DNA from: Streptococcus sp. HF-1907
GTDB lineage: Bacteria > Bacillota > Bacilli > Lactobacillales > Streptococcaceae
Length of the DNA stretch: 64,000 bases
Assembly (NCBI RefSeq): GCF_015594605.1
Contig: NZ_JADNQT010000007.1
Coordinates: forward strand, 1 to 64,000
Reading direction: 5' to 3'
Position 1 is the first letter of the stretch. Every line of letters starts with the position of its first letter. The position numbers were made by a program, and so were the translations under genes. Shown here piece by piece: positions 17,420 to 29,304 of this stretch. A model generated the notes under the pieces. It was not told where the DNA came from, searched no databases, and was given only the letters and a program-made list of their open reading frames with translations.

Positions 17420-19458
17420 TGACGAAAGATTTATTAGTAGAACTTGGATTAGAAGAGATTCCAGCCTATGTTGTCACTCCAAGTGAACAACAATTAGGTC
17501 AAAAAATGGCTAAATTCTTGGAAGACAACCGCTTGCCTTTCGAATCAGTAGAAACATTCTCAACACCACGTCGTTTGGCTGTTCGTGTCAAAGGCTTGGC
17601 TGATCAACAAACGGATTTGACGGAAGACTTTAAAGGACCTTCTAAGAAAATTGCTTTAGATGCTGAAGGCAACTTCTCAAAAGCAGCCCAAGGTTTCGTT
17701 CGTGGAAAAGGGTTGACCGTTGATGACATTGAATTCCGTGAAGTTAAGGGTGAAGAATACGTTTATGTCACTAAACATGAAGCTGGAAAACCTGCTGTAG
17801 AGGTACTTGCTGGTGTACCAGAAGTACTTGCAAGCATGACTTTCCCAGTTAACATGCACTGGGCTGGTAACTCATTTGAGTACATCCGTCCTGTTCATAC
17901 CTTGACAGTACTTCTTGATGACCAAGCATTGGACATGGTTTTCCTTGATATCCACTCAGGACGTGTTAGCCGTGGTCACCGTTTCTTGGGTCAAGAAACT
18001 GAAATTGCTTCAGCCAACTCTTATGAGGATGATTTGCGCCAGCAATTTGTCATCGTAAACGCTAAAGAACGCGAGCAAATGATTGTGGACCAAATCAAGG
18101 CTATCGAAGCTGATCGTAATGTTCAAGTGGAAATCGATGAAGATCTTCTTAACGAAGTCCTTAACTTGGTCGAATACCCAACTGCCTTTGTTGGTTCATT
18201 TGACACTAAATACCTTGAAGTGCCGGAAGAAGTCTTGGTGACTTCAATGAAGAACCACCAACGTTACTTCGTTGTCCGTGACCAAGCAGGTAAACTCTTG
18301 CCAAACTTTATCTCGGTTCGTAACGGTAACGCTGAGCATATCGAAAATGTCATCAAAGGGAATGAAAAAGTTTTGGTTGCCCGTCTTGAAGATGGTGAAT
18401 TCTTCTGGCATGAAGATCAAAAACTTAAGATTGCTGACCTTGTTGAAAAACTCAAACACGTGACTTTCCATGAAAAAATCGGTTCACTTTACGAACACAT
18501 GGGACGTACAAAAGTCATTGCTGACCACCTTGCTGACCAAGCTGGACTTTCAGCAGATGAAAAAGAAGCAGTGCTTCGTGCAGCTGGCATCTACAAATTC
18601 GACCTTTTAACAGGAATGGTTGATGAGTTTGATGAATTGCAAGGAATCATGGGTGAAAAATATGCCCTACTTGCTGGTGAGACACCTGCCGTTGCAGCTG
18701 CCATTCGTGAGCATTACATGCCAACATCAGCTGACGGTGAACTTCCTGAAACTAAAGTCGGTGCTGTTCTTGCCATCGCTGACAAATTGGATACAGTTTT
18801 GTCATTCTTCTCAGTTGGCTTGATTCCAAGCGGTTCAAACGACCCTTACGCCCTTCGTCGTGCGACTCAAGGTATCGTTCGTATTCTTGATGCCTTCGGT
18901 TGGGAAATTCCGCTTGATGAGTTGGTAGCTAACCTTTACAACTTGTCATTTGACAGCTTGACTTACACTAACCAAGAAGAAGTCATGAGCTTCCTTTCAG
19001 CTCGTATTGAGAAGATGATCGATGCCTCTATTGCTAAGGATATCCGTGCTGCTGTTTTGGCATCAGACACTTATGTGGTTCGCCTTGTTCTTGAAGCTAG
19101 CGCAGCCATTGCCCAAAAGAGCAAAGAAGATGGCTACAAGGCTGCAGTTGAGAGTCTTTCACGTGCCTTTAACTTGGCAGAAAAGGCTGACGCTTCTGTT
19201 GAAGTTGACAGCTCTCTCTTTGAAAATGCCCAAGAAACATCCCTCAACCAAGCTGTTGCTTCACTTGAATTGACAGACGACATGTCAGCTAATTTGAACA
19301 AACTCTTCGCCCTCAGCTCAGTCATCGATGACTTCTTTGACAACACAATGGTCATGGCAGAAGACGAAAAAATCAGAAACAATCGCTTAGCTCTCCTTGC
19401 AAGCCTTGTTGCTAAAGCTAAAAAAGTAGCAGTCTTTAACTTGTTGAATACTAAATAG
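17419..19458 (+). CDS. glyS: Glycyl-tRNA synthetase beta subunit
   Basis: The 679-aa beta subunit binds tRNA-Gly and is needed for activity. Its N-terminus [18 protein letters not shown], the [11 protein letters not shown] region and the HD-like domain around residues 390-460 ([25 protein letters not shown]) followed by the anticodon-binding region are all standard. Length is normal. It is expressed from the T-box-controlled operon. Confidence 0.97.
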   Translation: MTKDLLVELGLEEIPAYVVTPSEQQLGQKMAKFLEDNRLPFESVETFSTPRRLAVRVKGLADQQTDLTEDFKGPSKKIALDAEGNFSKAAQGFVRGKGLTVDDIEFREVKGEEYVYVTKHEAGKPAVEVLAGVPEVLASMTFPVNMHWAGNSFEYIRPVHTLTVLLDDQALDMVFLDIHSGRVSRGHRFLGQETEIASANSYEDDLRQQFVIVNAKEREQMIVDQIKAIEADRNVQVEIDEDLLNEVLNLVEYPTAFVGSFDTKYLEVPEEVLVTSMKNHQRYFVVRDQAGKLLPNFISVRNGNAEHIENVIKGNEKVLVARLEDGEFFWHEDQKLKIADLVEKLKHVTFHEKIGSLYEHMGRTKVIADHLADQAGLSADEKEAVLRAAGIYKFDLLTGMVDEFDELQGIMGEKYALLAGETPAVAAAIREHYMPTSADGELPETKVGAVLAIADKLDTVLSFFSVGLIPSGSNDPYALRRATQGIVRILDAFGWEIPLDELVANLYNLSFDSLTYTNQEEVMSFLSARIEKMIDASIAKDIRAAVLASDTYVVRLVLEASAAIAQKSKEDGYKAAVESLSRAFNLAEKADASVEVDSSLFENAQETSLNQAVASLELTDDMSANLNKLFALSSVIDDFFDNTMVMAEDEKIRNNRLALLASLVAKAKKVAVFNLLNTK

Positions 19459-19547
19459 AAAAAATCGGAGAAAGGAATTGAACCCGATCGGAAAGCTAGT
19501 GATTTTCCTAAAATTCTGACGCTTTCTGGTCGCTCTTGGTATCTTAA
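19459..19547 (+). other. Short glyS-DUF896 spacer
   Basis: No gene is called. GGAGAAAGG (about 19467-19475) precedes a 14-codon frame starting at a TTG and ending before 19520, which could be chance. The DUF896 start itself has a poor ribosome site, so its translation may depend on upstream reading. Confidence 0.3.
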
Positions 19548-19805
19548 ATGACCCCAGAAAAAATCGCTCGTATTAACGAGCTCGCTAAAAAGAAGAAAAC
19601 AGAAGGCTTGACCGGTGAAGAAAAGGTTGAGCAATCTAAATTGCGCGAAGAATATATTGCAGGTTTTAAACGTTCAGTTCGCCACCACATCGAAGGTATT
19701 AAAATTGTGGATGAAGAAGGAAATGACGTGACACCTGAGAAACTTCGCCAAGTCCAACGTGAAAAAGGTCTGCATGGCCGTAGTTTGGACGATCCAAATT
19801 CATAA
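19548..19805 (+). CDS. DUF896 family protein (YnzC-like)
   Basis: An 85-aa protein with the family signature [26 protein letters not shown] at the start and [24 protein letters not shown] in the middle, predicted as two helices. The B. subtilis member lies in the SOS regulon, but its activity is unknown. Same strand and close to glyS; may be part of that transcript. Confidence 0.88.
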   Translation: MTPEKIARINELAKKKKTEGLTGEEKVEQSKLREEYIAGFKRSVRHHIEGIKIVDEEGNDVTPEKLRQVQREKGLHGRSLDDPNS

Positions 19806-19811
19806 GATTCC

Positions 19812-19846
19812 AATCCCTTTGCACAAGCTGTGAGGGGATTTTTTCT
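19812..19846 (+). terminator. Terminator after the DUF896 gene
   Basis: AATCCC and GGGGATT form a stem around a 16-base inner region (GCAC...GTG also pair), followed by TTTTTT. Confidence 0.65.
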
Positions 19847-19870
19847 GTTCCGGGTGATATAATGAAGTAA

Positions 19871-21412
<1,542 letters not shown>

Positions 21413-21506
21413 CCTGAAAATTTCAGTAACGTTCCTATCATTTTATGTTATAATATAAAAGACGAACAATGCATAATTTAGTTGTTAAAAACAGAAAGGT
21501 TTTATC

Positions 21507-23492
21507 ATGACTTTTGATTCTATTGATCAATTAGCGGTCAATACCGTCCGCACGCTTTCTATCGATGCTATCCAAGCAGCTAACTCAGGTCACCCTGGAC
21601 TTCCAATGGGGGCTGCACCAATGGCCTATGTGCTTTGGAATAAATTCTTGAATGTCAATCCAAAAACAAGCCGTAACTGGACTAACCGTGACCGTTTCGT
21701 GCTTTCAGCTGGACATGGTTCTGCCCTTCTTTATAGCCTCCTTCACTTGGCTGGTTACGATTTATCAATCGACGATTTGAAACAATTCCGTCAATGGGGT
21801 TCTAAAACACCTGGTCACCCAGAAGTGAATCATACTGATGGTGTTGAAGCAACAACTGGTCCTCTTGGACAAGGGATTGCTAACGCCGTGGGTATGGCAA
21901 TGGCAGAGGCTCACTTGGCAGCTAAATTTAACAAACCAGGCTTTAACTTGGTTGACCACTACACATACGCTCTTCACGGTGATGGCTGTTTGATGGAAGG
22001 CGTTAGCCAAGAAGCTGCTAGCCTTGCAGGTCACCTTAAACTTGGTAAATTGGTCCTTCTTTACGATTCAAATGATATCTCACTTGATGGACCAACCTCA
22101 CAAGCCTTTACAGAAGATGTTAAAGGTAAATTTGAAGCTTACGGTTGGCAACATATCTTGGTAGAAGATGGTAATGATTTGGAAGTCATCGCTAGCGCTA
22201 TCGAAGCCGCTAAAGCTGAAACTGAAAAACCATCAATCATCGAAGTCAAAACTATCATCGGTTTTGGTGCTGAAAAACAAGGAACGTCAGCAGTTCACGG
22301 TGCGCCACTTGGTGCAGAAGGCATTGCTTACGCTAAAAAAGCTTATGGCTGGGATTATCCAGAATTTACAGTTCCTGACGAAGTTGCTCGCCGTTTTGAA
22401 GTTGGTATCAAATTCCGCGGTGAAGAAAAAGAAAATGCCTGGAACTCACTTTTTGCTAAATATGAAAAAGAGTACCCAGAGTTGGCGGCAGAATATAAAG
22501 CAGCCTTTGCTGGTGAAGCAGAAACAGTTGATTTGGAAGCTCACGAACTAGGCTCATCAGTTGCTAGTCGTGTGTCAAGCCAACAAGCCATCCAACAATT
22601 ATCAGCTCAATTACCAAACTTCTGGGGTGGTTCAGCTGACCTATCAGCTTCAAACAACACAATGGTTGCTGCTGAAAATGATTTCCAAGCTGATAACTAC
22701 GCAGGTCGTAACATTTGGTTTGGTGTCCGTGAATTTGCCATGGCTGCTGCTATGAATGGTATTGCCCTTCACGGTGGTACTCGTGTTTACGGCGGAACCT
22801 TCTTCGTCTTCTCAAACTACCTTCTTCCAGCTGTTCGTATGGCTGCGCTTCAAAGTCTTCCAACAGTTTACGTCATGACACATGACTCAATCGCTGTTGG
22901 TGAAGATGGACCAACTCACGAACCAGTCGAACAATTGGCTTCAGTTCGTTCAATGCCAAATCTTAACGTTATTCGTCCAGCAGATGGAAATGAAACAAAC
23001 GCTGCTTGGAAACGCGCGGTAGCTGAAACTGACCGTCCAACAATGCTTGTCTTGACGCGCCAAAACTTGCCTGTCCTTGAAGGCACTGCTGAATTGGCAG
23101 AAACTGGTGTCAACAAAGGAGCTTACGTGATTTCAGAAGCTAAAGGTGACCTTGATGGTATCCTTATCGCAACAGGTTCTGAAGTGAAATTGGCTCTTGA
23201 TGCGCAAGCTGAACTTGAAGCTCAAGGCATTCATGTACGTGTGGTCTCAATGCCATCACAAAACCTTTTTGACGAACAAGATGCAGCTTACCAAGAAGAA
23301 GTTCTCCCAGCAGCAGTCACAAAACGTCTTGCTATCGAAGCTGGCTCAAGCTTTGGTTGGGGTAAATACGTTGGTCTCCAAGGTAAAACACTTACCATCG
23401 ATACTTGGGGAGCATCTGCCCCAGGAACTAAAATCTTTGAAGAGTACGGTTTCACAGTTGATAATACCGTAGCCCTTTATAAATCATTCTAA
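21507..23492 (+). CDS. tkt: Transketolase
   Basis: Thiamine-diphosphate enzyme of the non-oxidative pentose phosphate pathway. The 661-aa protein has [24 protein letters not shown] at the start, the ThDP motif [13 protein letters not shown]...NDI (about residues 157-190), the pyrimidine-domain [19 protein letters not shown] and the [17 protein letters not shown] loop. Length is normal. It has TATAAT about 55 bases upstream (21448-21453) and ends in a strong terminator. Confidence 0.96.
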   Translation: MTFDSIDQLAVNTVRTLSIDAIQAANSGHPGLPMGAAPMAYVLWNKFLNVNPKTSRNWTNRDRFVLSAGHGSALLYSLLHLAGYDLSIDDLKQFRQWGSKTPGHPEVNHTDGVEATTGPLGQGIANAVGMAMAEAHLAAKFNKPGFNLVDHYTYALHGDGCLMEGVSQEAASLAGHLKLGKLVLLYDSNDISLDGPTSQAFTEDVKGKFEAYGWQHILVEDGNDLEVIASAIEAAKAETEKPSIIEVKTIIGFGAEKQGTSAVHGAPLGAEGIAYAKKAYGWDYPEFTVPDEVARRFEVGIKFRGEEKENAWNSLFAKYEKEYPELAAEYKAAFAGEAETVDLEAHELGSSVASRVSSQQAIQQLSAQLPNFWGGSADLSASNNTMVAAENDFQADNYAGRNIWFGVREFAMAAAMNGIALHGGTRVYGGTFFVFSNYLLPAVRMAALQSLPTVYVMTHDSIAVGEDGPTHEPVEQLASVRSMPNLNVIRPADGNETNAAWKRAVAETDRPTMLVLTRQNLPVLEGTAELAETGVNKGAYVISEAKGDLDGILIATGSEVKLALDAQAELEAQGIHVRVVSMPSQNLFDEQDAAYQEEVLPAAVTKRLAIEAGSSFGWGKYVGLQGKTLTIDTWGASAPGTKIFEEYGFTVDNTVALYKSF

Positions 23493-23614
23493 GATAACTG
23501 AGGTTGCGATACATTCAGTGCAGGTCTTTTGTTTTAGCATGATAATCGGTAGAACGGTCACGTCAAACGTATGAAGGAACTATTGATTTCAGAAAATGCA
23601 CACAACGAAAATTA

Positions 23615-23651
23615 AGGCTCATTGTCACCCACTACAGGTGACAATGAGCCT
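23615..23651. terminator. Perfect 15-bp bidirectional terminator
   Basis: AGGCTCATTGTCACC (23615-23629) pairs with 23637-23651, with ATTTTTTAT beyond. It ends tkt on the plus strand and tetR on the minus strand. Confidence 0.85.
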
Positions 23652-23663
23652 ATTTTTTATCAA

Positions 23664-24281
23664 TCAATCTTCGTCATCACGATTGATGGTAATTCCCATA
23701 ACGGTGAGGTGACCGTTGCTGATGAGTGTGATGACCAGGTGGGCAAGGTCTTTGGCTGACATGTCAAAATCAGATTTAATCCACCAGAGTAGAGTACCTG
23801 TGAAAATGCTAGTGAGATAGGCAACCACGAAATCAGTTGGAACGCTTCCACCAGATTCAATGACATTGAGTTTGTCCAAAATATCGGCGTATTTATCGTG
23901 GAGGAGTTTGGCAAAGTTAGCTTGGAGAATTTCGTGAGAAATACTCAGCAGAACGATTTTAGCGATAGCTTGGTTTTTTTCAAGGGTTCGATAGAAGTTG
24001 GTCAGCAGACGCTCAGCTTTTTTCACCTTGACCGTATCACCTTTGGTAATCTGCGCAGCGTCAATCATGTCAGAGAGCTCCATCATCATTTGCTCCTGGA
24101 TACCTTTTTGAAGCTGATCCTTGTCGGCATAATGAGCATAGAAAGTGGTGCGGTTAATCATGGCCTCGTCAGCAATGTCTTGGATAGTAATCTTGTCATA
24201 AGGTTTTTGGCTGAGCAATTTTGTGAAGGCATCAAAAATGAGTTTTTCGGTTCTTAAATAGCGGATATCTGTGAATTTCAT
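23664..24281 (-). CDS. TetR-family regulator of the adjacent activase operon
   Basis: A 205-aa regulator with a TetR helix-turn-helix at about residues 10-58 (FTKLLSQKPYDKITIQDIADEAMINRTTFYAHYADKDQL). The rest is helical and ligand-binding in type. It is divergent from the activase gene at 24470, and two palindromes lie in the 188-bp gap, so control of that operon and itself is the simplest reading. GGAGATGG precedes the start. Confidence 0.85.
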   Translation of the reverse strand: MKFTDIRYLRTEKLIFDAFTKLLSQKPYDKITIQDIADEAMINRTTFYAHYADKDQLQKGIQEQMMMELSDMIDAAQITKGDTVKVKKAERLLTNFYRTLEKNQAIAKIVLLSISHEILQANFAKLLHDKYADILDKLNVIESGGSVPTDFVVAYLTSIFTGTLLWWIKSDFDMSAKDLAHLVITLISNGHLTVMGITINRDDED

Positions 24282-24320
24282 AATCCATCTCCTAGATAAA
24301 CGACAGATAGTTGGTTATGT

Positions 24321-24405
24321 GTTGTTTAAACAACAATTTCCAAAAAAGTAGCGATTGAATTTTCAAATCTTAGTCTTATAATAATTATAACAAACAGACT
24401 GTTTG
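24321..24405. promoter_or_regulatory. Two palindromic operator candidates and the activase promoter
   Basis: GTTGTTTAAACAAC (24321-24334) is a perfect palindrome. CAAACAGACTGTTTG (24391-24405) is a perfect 7-1-7 palindrome. They share a TGTTT half-site. Between them TTGAAT (24355-24360), a 16-base spacer and TATAAT (24377-24382) form the rightward promoter, so the second palindrome sits on the transcription start. Confidence 0.6.
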
Positions 24406-24469
24406 ATAAGCAACGATTTGTAGGTTCATTGACAATCTGTTGGCAAAAAGGTTTTGAAAGTTAGGTGAA

Positions 24470-26248
24470 ATGATGAATAGAGCAGGAATTGATGTCGGGT
24501 CAACGACAGTTAAGTTAGTTGTTTTAAATGAAAAGAATGACTTGTTGTTTTCACGTTATGAACGTCACTTTTCAGATGTAAAGGCGGCAACGATTAAGGT
24601 GCTAAATGAAGTCATTGCAGAGCTTGGAGACCAGACCGTTTCTATTGCTATTACTGGTTCTGGTGGTATGGGGCTCTCAGATGTCGCAGCTATTCCTTTT
24701 GTTCAGGAAGTGATTGCCGCAACAACGACTGTTGAAAAACTCATTCCACAGACAGATGTCGTCATTGAGTTGGGAGGGGAAGATGCTAAGATGACTTTCT
24801 TTGGCGATTCTCTTGAACAACGCATGAACGGTACTTGTGCAGGTGGTACGGGTGCCTTTATCGACCAAATGGCAGAGCTTTTAAAAACAGATGCCAATGG
24901 TGTCAACGAACTAGCCAAGGGCTATGAAACAATTTACCCAATCGCTAGTCGTTGCGGTGTCTTTGCTAAAACCGATGTTCAACCTTTAATCAACGAAGGA
25001 GCTCGTAAGGAAGACATTGCGGCATCTATTTTCCAAGCGGTGGTTAATCAAACTATTGCTGGCTTGGCGTCAGGTCGGAAGATTATCGGAAATATCGCTT
25101 TTTTGGGCGGTCCTCTCTTCTTTATGAGTGAGTTGCGCCAGCGATTTATCGAAACGCTAAACATCACCCCAGATCACGTGGTTTTTCCAGAAAATCCGCA
25201 ACTTTTCGTGGCTATGGGTGCAGCTTTTGATGACAATCAAGTGACGCTTACCTTGTTGCAAATTATCCACAACTTGGAGAACAATAGCTCAGACAGATTG
25301 GTACCTAAGAAGACTTTGGACGTTCTTTTCAAGGATGAGGCGGAGCTTAGTGAGTGGCGTGAACGCCACAATGAGGCTAGCGCTCAATATGCGGATATCG
25401 CCACAGCCTCTGGTCCAACATTTTTGGGAATTGACGCGGGTTCTACGACCTCGAAGGTGATTTTAATTGACACTGAAGGGCGTATCCTTTTCCAACATTA
25501 TGGCAATAATGAAGGGCAACCGCTAGAAAATATTATCAAGATTTTGAAGGAAGTTTACCGTCAGTTGCCTGATGATGCCTTTATCGCCCGCTCTTGTGTG
25601 ACGGGTTACGGGGAACAACTCATCAAGGCAGCGCTTAGGGTGGACTACGGTGAGGTTGAAACCGTTGCTCACTTTAAGGCAGCCAATTATTTCAATCCAG
25701 GTGTTGATTTCATTTTGGATATTGGTGGTCAGGATATGAAGGCTATGAGTGTTCAGGATGGGGCTTTGTCAAGTATTCAGTTGAATGAAGCCTGCTCATC
25801 TGGTTGCGGTTCTTTCATTGAAACCTTTGCCAAGTCTTTGAAATACGATGTGAAGGATTTTGCTCAAGTGGCCTTGCTTGCTAAGCATCCAGTGGATTTG
25901 GGGTCAAAATGTACCGTCTTTATGAATTCAAAAGTGAAACAGGTTCAAAAAGAGGGGGCAACCGTTGCTGATATTTCAGCTGGGCTGTCTTACTCCGTCA
26001 TCAAAAATGCACTCTACAAGGTTATCAAAGTAAAACGTCCCGAAGATTTAGGGCAAAAGATTGTAGTGCAGGGGGGGACCTTCTACAATGAGGCGGTGCT
26101 TAGAGCCTTTGAATTGGTCAGTGAACGCGAGGTCGTTCGTCCAAGTATCGCAGGTTTGATGGGAGCTTATGGCTGCGCTTTGATTTCACAAGAAAAATAT
26201 GAGGATGAGATGGCTCTTGTCGCAGAAGCGCCAGCTGTTCTCGCCTAG
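24470..26248 (+). CDS. Acyl-CoA dehydratase activase-like protein, two ASKHA domains
   Basis: The 592-aa protein holds two complete BadF/BadG/BcrA/BcrD ATPase domains in tandem. Domain 1: [11 protein letters not shown] at residue 5, [12 protein letters not shown], and cluster cysteines in [11 protein letters not shown] (about C123) and ASRCGVFAK (about C162). Domain 2 begins [15 protein letters not shown] (about residue 320), with [21 protein letters not shown] and [10 protein letters not shown]. In known activators the two cysteines, one per subunit of a dimer, hold a 4Fe-4S cluster that gives an electron driven by ATP. Here both domains are in one chain. The gene for the presumed electron acceptor follows after 11 bases. 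No 2-hydroxyacyl-CoA substrate pathway is visible. Confidence 0.85.
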   Translation: MMNRAGIDVGSTTVKLVVLNEKNDLLFSRYERHFSDVKAATIKVLNEVIAELGDQTVSIAITGSGGMGLSDVAAIPFVQEVIAATTTVEKLIPQTDVVIELGGEDAKMTFFGDSLEQRMNGTCAGGTGAFIDQMAELLKTDANGVNELAKGYETIYPIASRCGVFAKTDVQPLINEGARKEDIAASIFQAVVNQTIAGLASGRKIIGNIAFLGGPLFFMSELRQRFIETLNITPDHVVFPENPQLFVAMGAAFDDNQVTLTLLQIIHNLENNSSDRLVPKKTLDVLFKDEAELSEWRERHNEASAQYADIATASGPTFLGIDAGSTTSKVILIDTEGRILFQHYGNNEGQPLENIIKILKEVYRQLPDDAFIARSCVTGYGEQLIKAALRVDYGEVETVAHFKAANYFNPGVDFILDIGGQDMKAMSVQDGALSSIQLNEACSSGCGSFIETFAKSLKYDVKDFAQVALLAKHPVDLGSKCTVFMNSKVKQVQKEGATVADISAGLSYSVIKNALYKVIKVKRPEDLGQKIVVQGGTFYNEAVLRAFELVSEREVVRPSIAGLMGAYGCALISQEKYEDEMALVAEAPAVLA

Positions 26249-26259
26249 GAGTTGGAGAA

Positions 26260-28818
26260 ATGGTAGAAACAATAACAAGACAAACAGGGTCTAGCTTGAT
26301 GGGCTTGGATGAGCTTGATAGCTTTTCAGCACAAAAAGAATTCACCCGCTGTGGTTTATGTGAAAATAACTGTGCCTTGACGGTGACGATTTTCAATGAT
26401 GGTTCAAAATTTGTAACGGGTAACCGTTGTGAACGTGGTGCTGAGAAAGTTACTAAAATTAAATTTGACCGAAGCAATCAAAAAGAAAATCTCGTTGATT
26501 ACAAGTACAAAAAACTCTTTAAGTACAAGGCTTTATCTAAAAAGGAAGCTATTCATGGGATTATTGGGGTGCCTCGTGTGCTCAACATGTATGAAAACTA
26601 TCCTCTTTGGCATACAATTCTGACGGACTTAGGTTTCCGTGTGCAGTTATCGCCAAAATCTGATAAACGTTTATTCGAAAAGGGGATTGAAACCATTCCT
26701 TCTGATACGGTTTGCTATCCTGCTAAGATGGTTCACGGTCATATTCAAGCCTTGATTGACCGCAAGGTTGATGCAATTTTTTACCCAAGTGTCATCTACG
26801 AACAAATTGAAAATAGCAAGGCTCCCAATCACTACAATTGCCCGATTGTGCAAGGATATCCAGAGGTTATTGAAAAGAATATGGACCCTATCCGCGATAG
26901 TGAGGTCAAATTCTACCATCCTTTTGTGAATTTGGCAGACCCTGAAACGCTGGTTTTCTCTCTGTCTAAGGCTTTCGCTGACTACGGAGACATCAATGAA
27001 GACGATATCCGCAAGGCGGTTGAACATGGTTTCCAAGCGCTCAGTGATTTCAAAAAAGACATTCAAGAAAAAGCAGATGAGCTCTTGATGACCATTGCCA
27101 TGAAAAAAGAAAAGGCCATCGTCTTGTCAGGGCGTCCTTATCACTTGGACCCTGAAATCAATCACGGGATTGCTAATATCATCACCCAAGAAGGTTTCCA
27201 TGTCTTGACTGAGGATATGGTGTCAGGTTTGGAAGAAGTGTCAGGCTTGCGCGTGGTTAATCAATGGGTTTACCATTCACGCCTCTACGCAGCAGCCAAG
27301 GTTGTGGCTAAAAATCCTAATCTAGAACTGGTTCAGCTTAATAGCTTTGGTTGTGGACTGGACGCTGTCACAACCGACCAAGTGGAAGAAATCATGCGCG
27401 GACACCACAAACTTTACACGGTTCTCAAAATTGACGAAGGTAGCAATATGGGAGCCATCCGAATCCGCCTTCGTTCTTTGAAAGCAGCCGTGGAAGAAAG
27501 AGATAAGAAGTGGCAACAAAGTGGCTATCATCCAAATCTCAATCAGGTTCCTGAAATTGACGAGGTTGAGGAAGAAGAACCTGTCTTCACCAAGGAAATG
27601 AAGAAAAAGCACACGCTTCTTATGCCAATGTTGTCACCCATCCACCAAAATGGGCTCATCGAAGAAGCCTTTAAACAAGCTGGTTATCAGGTGGTTGTTT
27701 TGCCTGCTCTAGACCGAAAAGCTGTTGATGTTGGTTTGAAGTTTGTCCATAATGATGCCTGCTACCCAGCCATTATCACTATTGGACAGCTGGTTGAAGC
27801 TCTGCAAAGTGGCGATTATGACCTTCATAACACCAGTGTCATGCTAACCCAAACGGGGGGTGGTTGTCGGGCGACTAACTACATTCCTTTGTTGCGTAAG
27901 GCTCTGAAAGATTCAGGTTTCCCACAGATTCCGGTTGTTTCCATTTCCATGGGGAATCAAGGGACAGAAACTTCACCAGGTTGGAGCTTGTCTTACGGTT
28001 TCGTCAAACGCCTACTCATTAGCGTTCTCTACGGTGACCTTTTTGAACGCCTTCTTTACCGTGTGCGCCCTTATGAATCTGAAAAAGGCTCTGCCAATGC
28101 CCTTTATGACAAATGGCTAGAAATTGCGCGCCACAATGTTGCGACGGGTTCATACTTTGAGTTTAATCGCAATATGAAACGCATCATCCGAGACTTCGAC
28201 CAGCTACCAACCAATGATTTCGGCAGCAAGCCAAGGGTCGGTGTTGTCGGTGAAATTTTGGTCAAGTATGCGCCGACTGCCAATAATGACATTGTCGGTC
28301 TGATTGAAAATGAAGGGGGCGAAGCCGTCGTGCCAGACTTGATTGGTTTCATGAATTATTCCCTCTTCAATCAAATTTGGAAGGCTGACGAGCTCAACAT
28401 GAGTCAAAAGAGCAAACGTTTTGCCAAGCTAGGCATTGATGCCATCAACCTCCTTGAAAAACCGATGAACAAGGCTCTTGAAAAATCAGAACGTTTTGAT
28501 GGTATTGAGTCTATTTATGACATTGCCAGCGACGCTTCCAAGATTATCTCAATCGGGAATCACACAGGTGAAGGCTGGTTCTTGACGGGTGAAATGATTG
28601 AGCTCTTGAACAGTGGTGTTCCTAATATCGTTTGCTTGCAACCTTTCGGTTGTTTGCCAAACCACATTGTCGGTAAAGGAATGCTCAAAGAGCTCCGCCG
28701 ACAATACAAGGGTGCTAACATCGCCCCAATCGATTACGACCCAGGCTCATCAGAAGTTAACCAACTCAACCGCCTCCGCCTCATGATGACAACTGCCAAG
28801 AAGATGCAGCGCAATTAG
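26260..28818 (+). CDS. 2-hydroxyacyl-CoA dehydratase-like iron-sulfur protein
   Basis: An 852-aa protein related to the DUF2229/CoA-enzyme-activase and 2-hydroxyglutaryl-CoA dehydratase D-component families. A ferredoxin-like cysteine set lies at the start (CGLCENNC ... NRCERG, about residues 28-54). Further conserved cysteines occur in SDTVCYPAKM, SFGCGLDAV, NDACYPAI, TGGGCRATNY and QPFGCLPNHIVGKG, so more than one cluster is likely. In many Firmicutes this part is fused to the tandem activase as one chain of about 1,400 residues; here the two are separate genes. Reaction unknown; an ATP-driven low-potential reductase is the inference. Confidence 0.8.
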   Translation: MVETITRQTGSSLMGLDELDSFSAQKEFTRCGLCENNCALTVTIFNDGSKFVTGNRCERGAEKVTKIKFDRSNQKENLVDYKYKKLFKYKALSKKEAIHGIIGVPRVLNMYENYPLWHTILTDLGFRVQLSPKSDKRLFEKGIETIPSDTVCYPAKMVHGHIQALIDRKVDAIFYPSVIYEQIENSKAPNHYNCPIVQGYPEVIEKNMDPIRDSEVKFYHPFVNLADPETLVFSLSKAFADYGDINEDDIRKAVEHGFQALSDFKKDIQEKADELLMTIAMKKEKAIVLSGRPYHLDPEINHGIANIITQEGFHVLTEDMVSGLEEVSGLRVVNQWVYHSRLYAAAKVVAKNPNLELVQLNSFGCGLDAVTTDQVEEIMRGHHKLYTVLKIDEGSNMGAIRIRLRSLKAAVEERDKKWQQSGYHPNLNQVPEIDEVEEEEPVFTKEMKKKHTLLMPMLSPIHQNGLIEEAFKQAGYQVVVLPALDRKAVDVGLKFVHNDACYPAIITIGQLVEALQSGDYDLHNTSVMLTQTGGGCRATNYIPLLRKALKDSGFPQIPVVSISMGNQGTETSPGWSLSYGFVKRLLISVLYGDLFERLLYRVRPYESEKGSANALYDKWLEIARHNVATGSYFEFNRNMKRIIRDFDQLPTNDFGSKPRVGVVGEILVKYAPTANNDIVGLIENEGGEAVVPDLIGFMNYSLFNQIWKADELNMSQKSKRFAKLGIDAINLLEKPMNKALEKSERFDGIESIYDIASDASKIISIGNHTGEGWFLTGEMIELLNSGVPNIVCLQPFGCLPNHIVGKGMLKELRRQYKGANIAPIDYDPGSSEVNQLNRLRLMMTTAKKMQRN

Positions 28819-28839
28819 TGTGTTAAAGAATAAGCTAAA

Positions 28840-28871
28840 GACAGAATCCATGACCTTGGGCTCTGTTTTTT
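28840..28871 (+). terminator. Terminator after the activase operon
   Basis: ACAGA and TCTGT close a hairpin with inner pairing, followed by TTTTTT. Confidence 0.6.
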
Positions 28872-28886
28872 AGGTGATGAAAACGT

Positions 28887-28915
28887 TTGACAAGATTTTT
28901 AGCTGGTGGTATATT
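28887..28915 (+). promoter_or_regulatory. Strong promoter of the immunity/ABC operon
   Basis: TTGACA (28887-28892), a 17-base spacer and TATATT (28910-28915): a near-consensus sigma-A promoter about 70 bases before the immunity-like gene. Confidence 0.75.
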
Positions 28916-28986
28916 AATGATAATTTAAAGCTTGTATCACTTTGACAATACAAGGGAACTGCATAACTAAGAATGGAGGTCGCATC

Positions 28987-29295
28987 ATGAATAAGGAATG
29001 TCATAGTCTTTACAGACAGATTCAATTGTCCTATGGAAATGCTGGCATTAGAGAAAATGAGGAACTGTCCCAAATGTTGCTGACTGCTTCTAACCAGTTG
29101 ATTCGGTCGGAAAATGTATCTCTGGTGGCTGCGCGTCTTAATCGTCAGTTGGACCTTTATTTGGCTAGTCATGCCTTGAAATTACCTCAGGCTATGCTTG
29201 TTTTAAAGCAGAAGTTGCAAGTTGAGGCTCAGAATTATAGGGTAGCCAAGGTGCCCTCTGTAATGCTAACTTTATTTGGTTTTGGGAAGAAATAG
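28987..29295 (+). CDS. Bacteriocin-immunity-like protein (enterocin A immunity type)
   Basis: A 102-aa all-helical protein with no membrane segment. Size, helix pattern and the C-terminal segment after KLPQAMLVLKQKL resemble the EntA_Immun family, whose four-helix bundles protect cells against class IIa bacteriocins. The match is by pattern, not search. ATG 28987 has GGAGG 7 bases upstream. It lies 9 bases before an ABC exporter and shares its promoter; no bacteriocin precursor with a double-glycine leader is visible nearby. Confidence 0.6.
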   Translation: MNKECHSLYRQIQLSYGNAGIRENEELSQMLLTASNQLIRSENVSLVAARLNRQLDLYLASHALKLPQAMLVLKQKLQVEAQNYRVAKVPSVMLTLFGFGKK

Positions 29296-29304
29296 GAGAT
29301 TATA

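Noticed and set aside
19465..19540. tRNA-like T-arm sequence on the minus strand (GGGTTCAATTCC)
   Set aside because: The flanking bases do not form a T stem, acceptor stem or anticodon arm, so it is not a tRNA.
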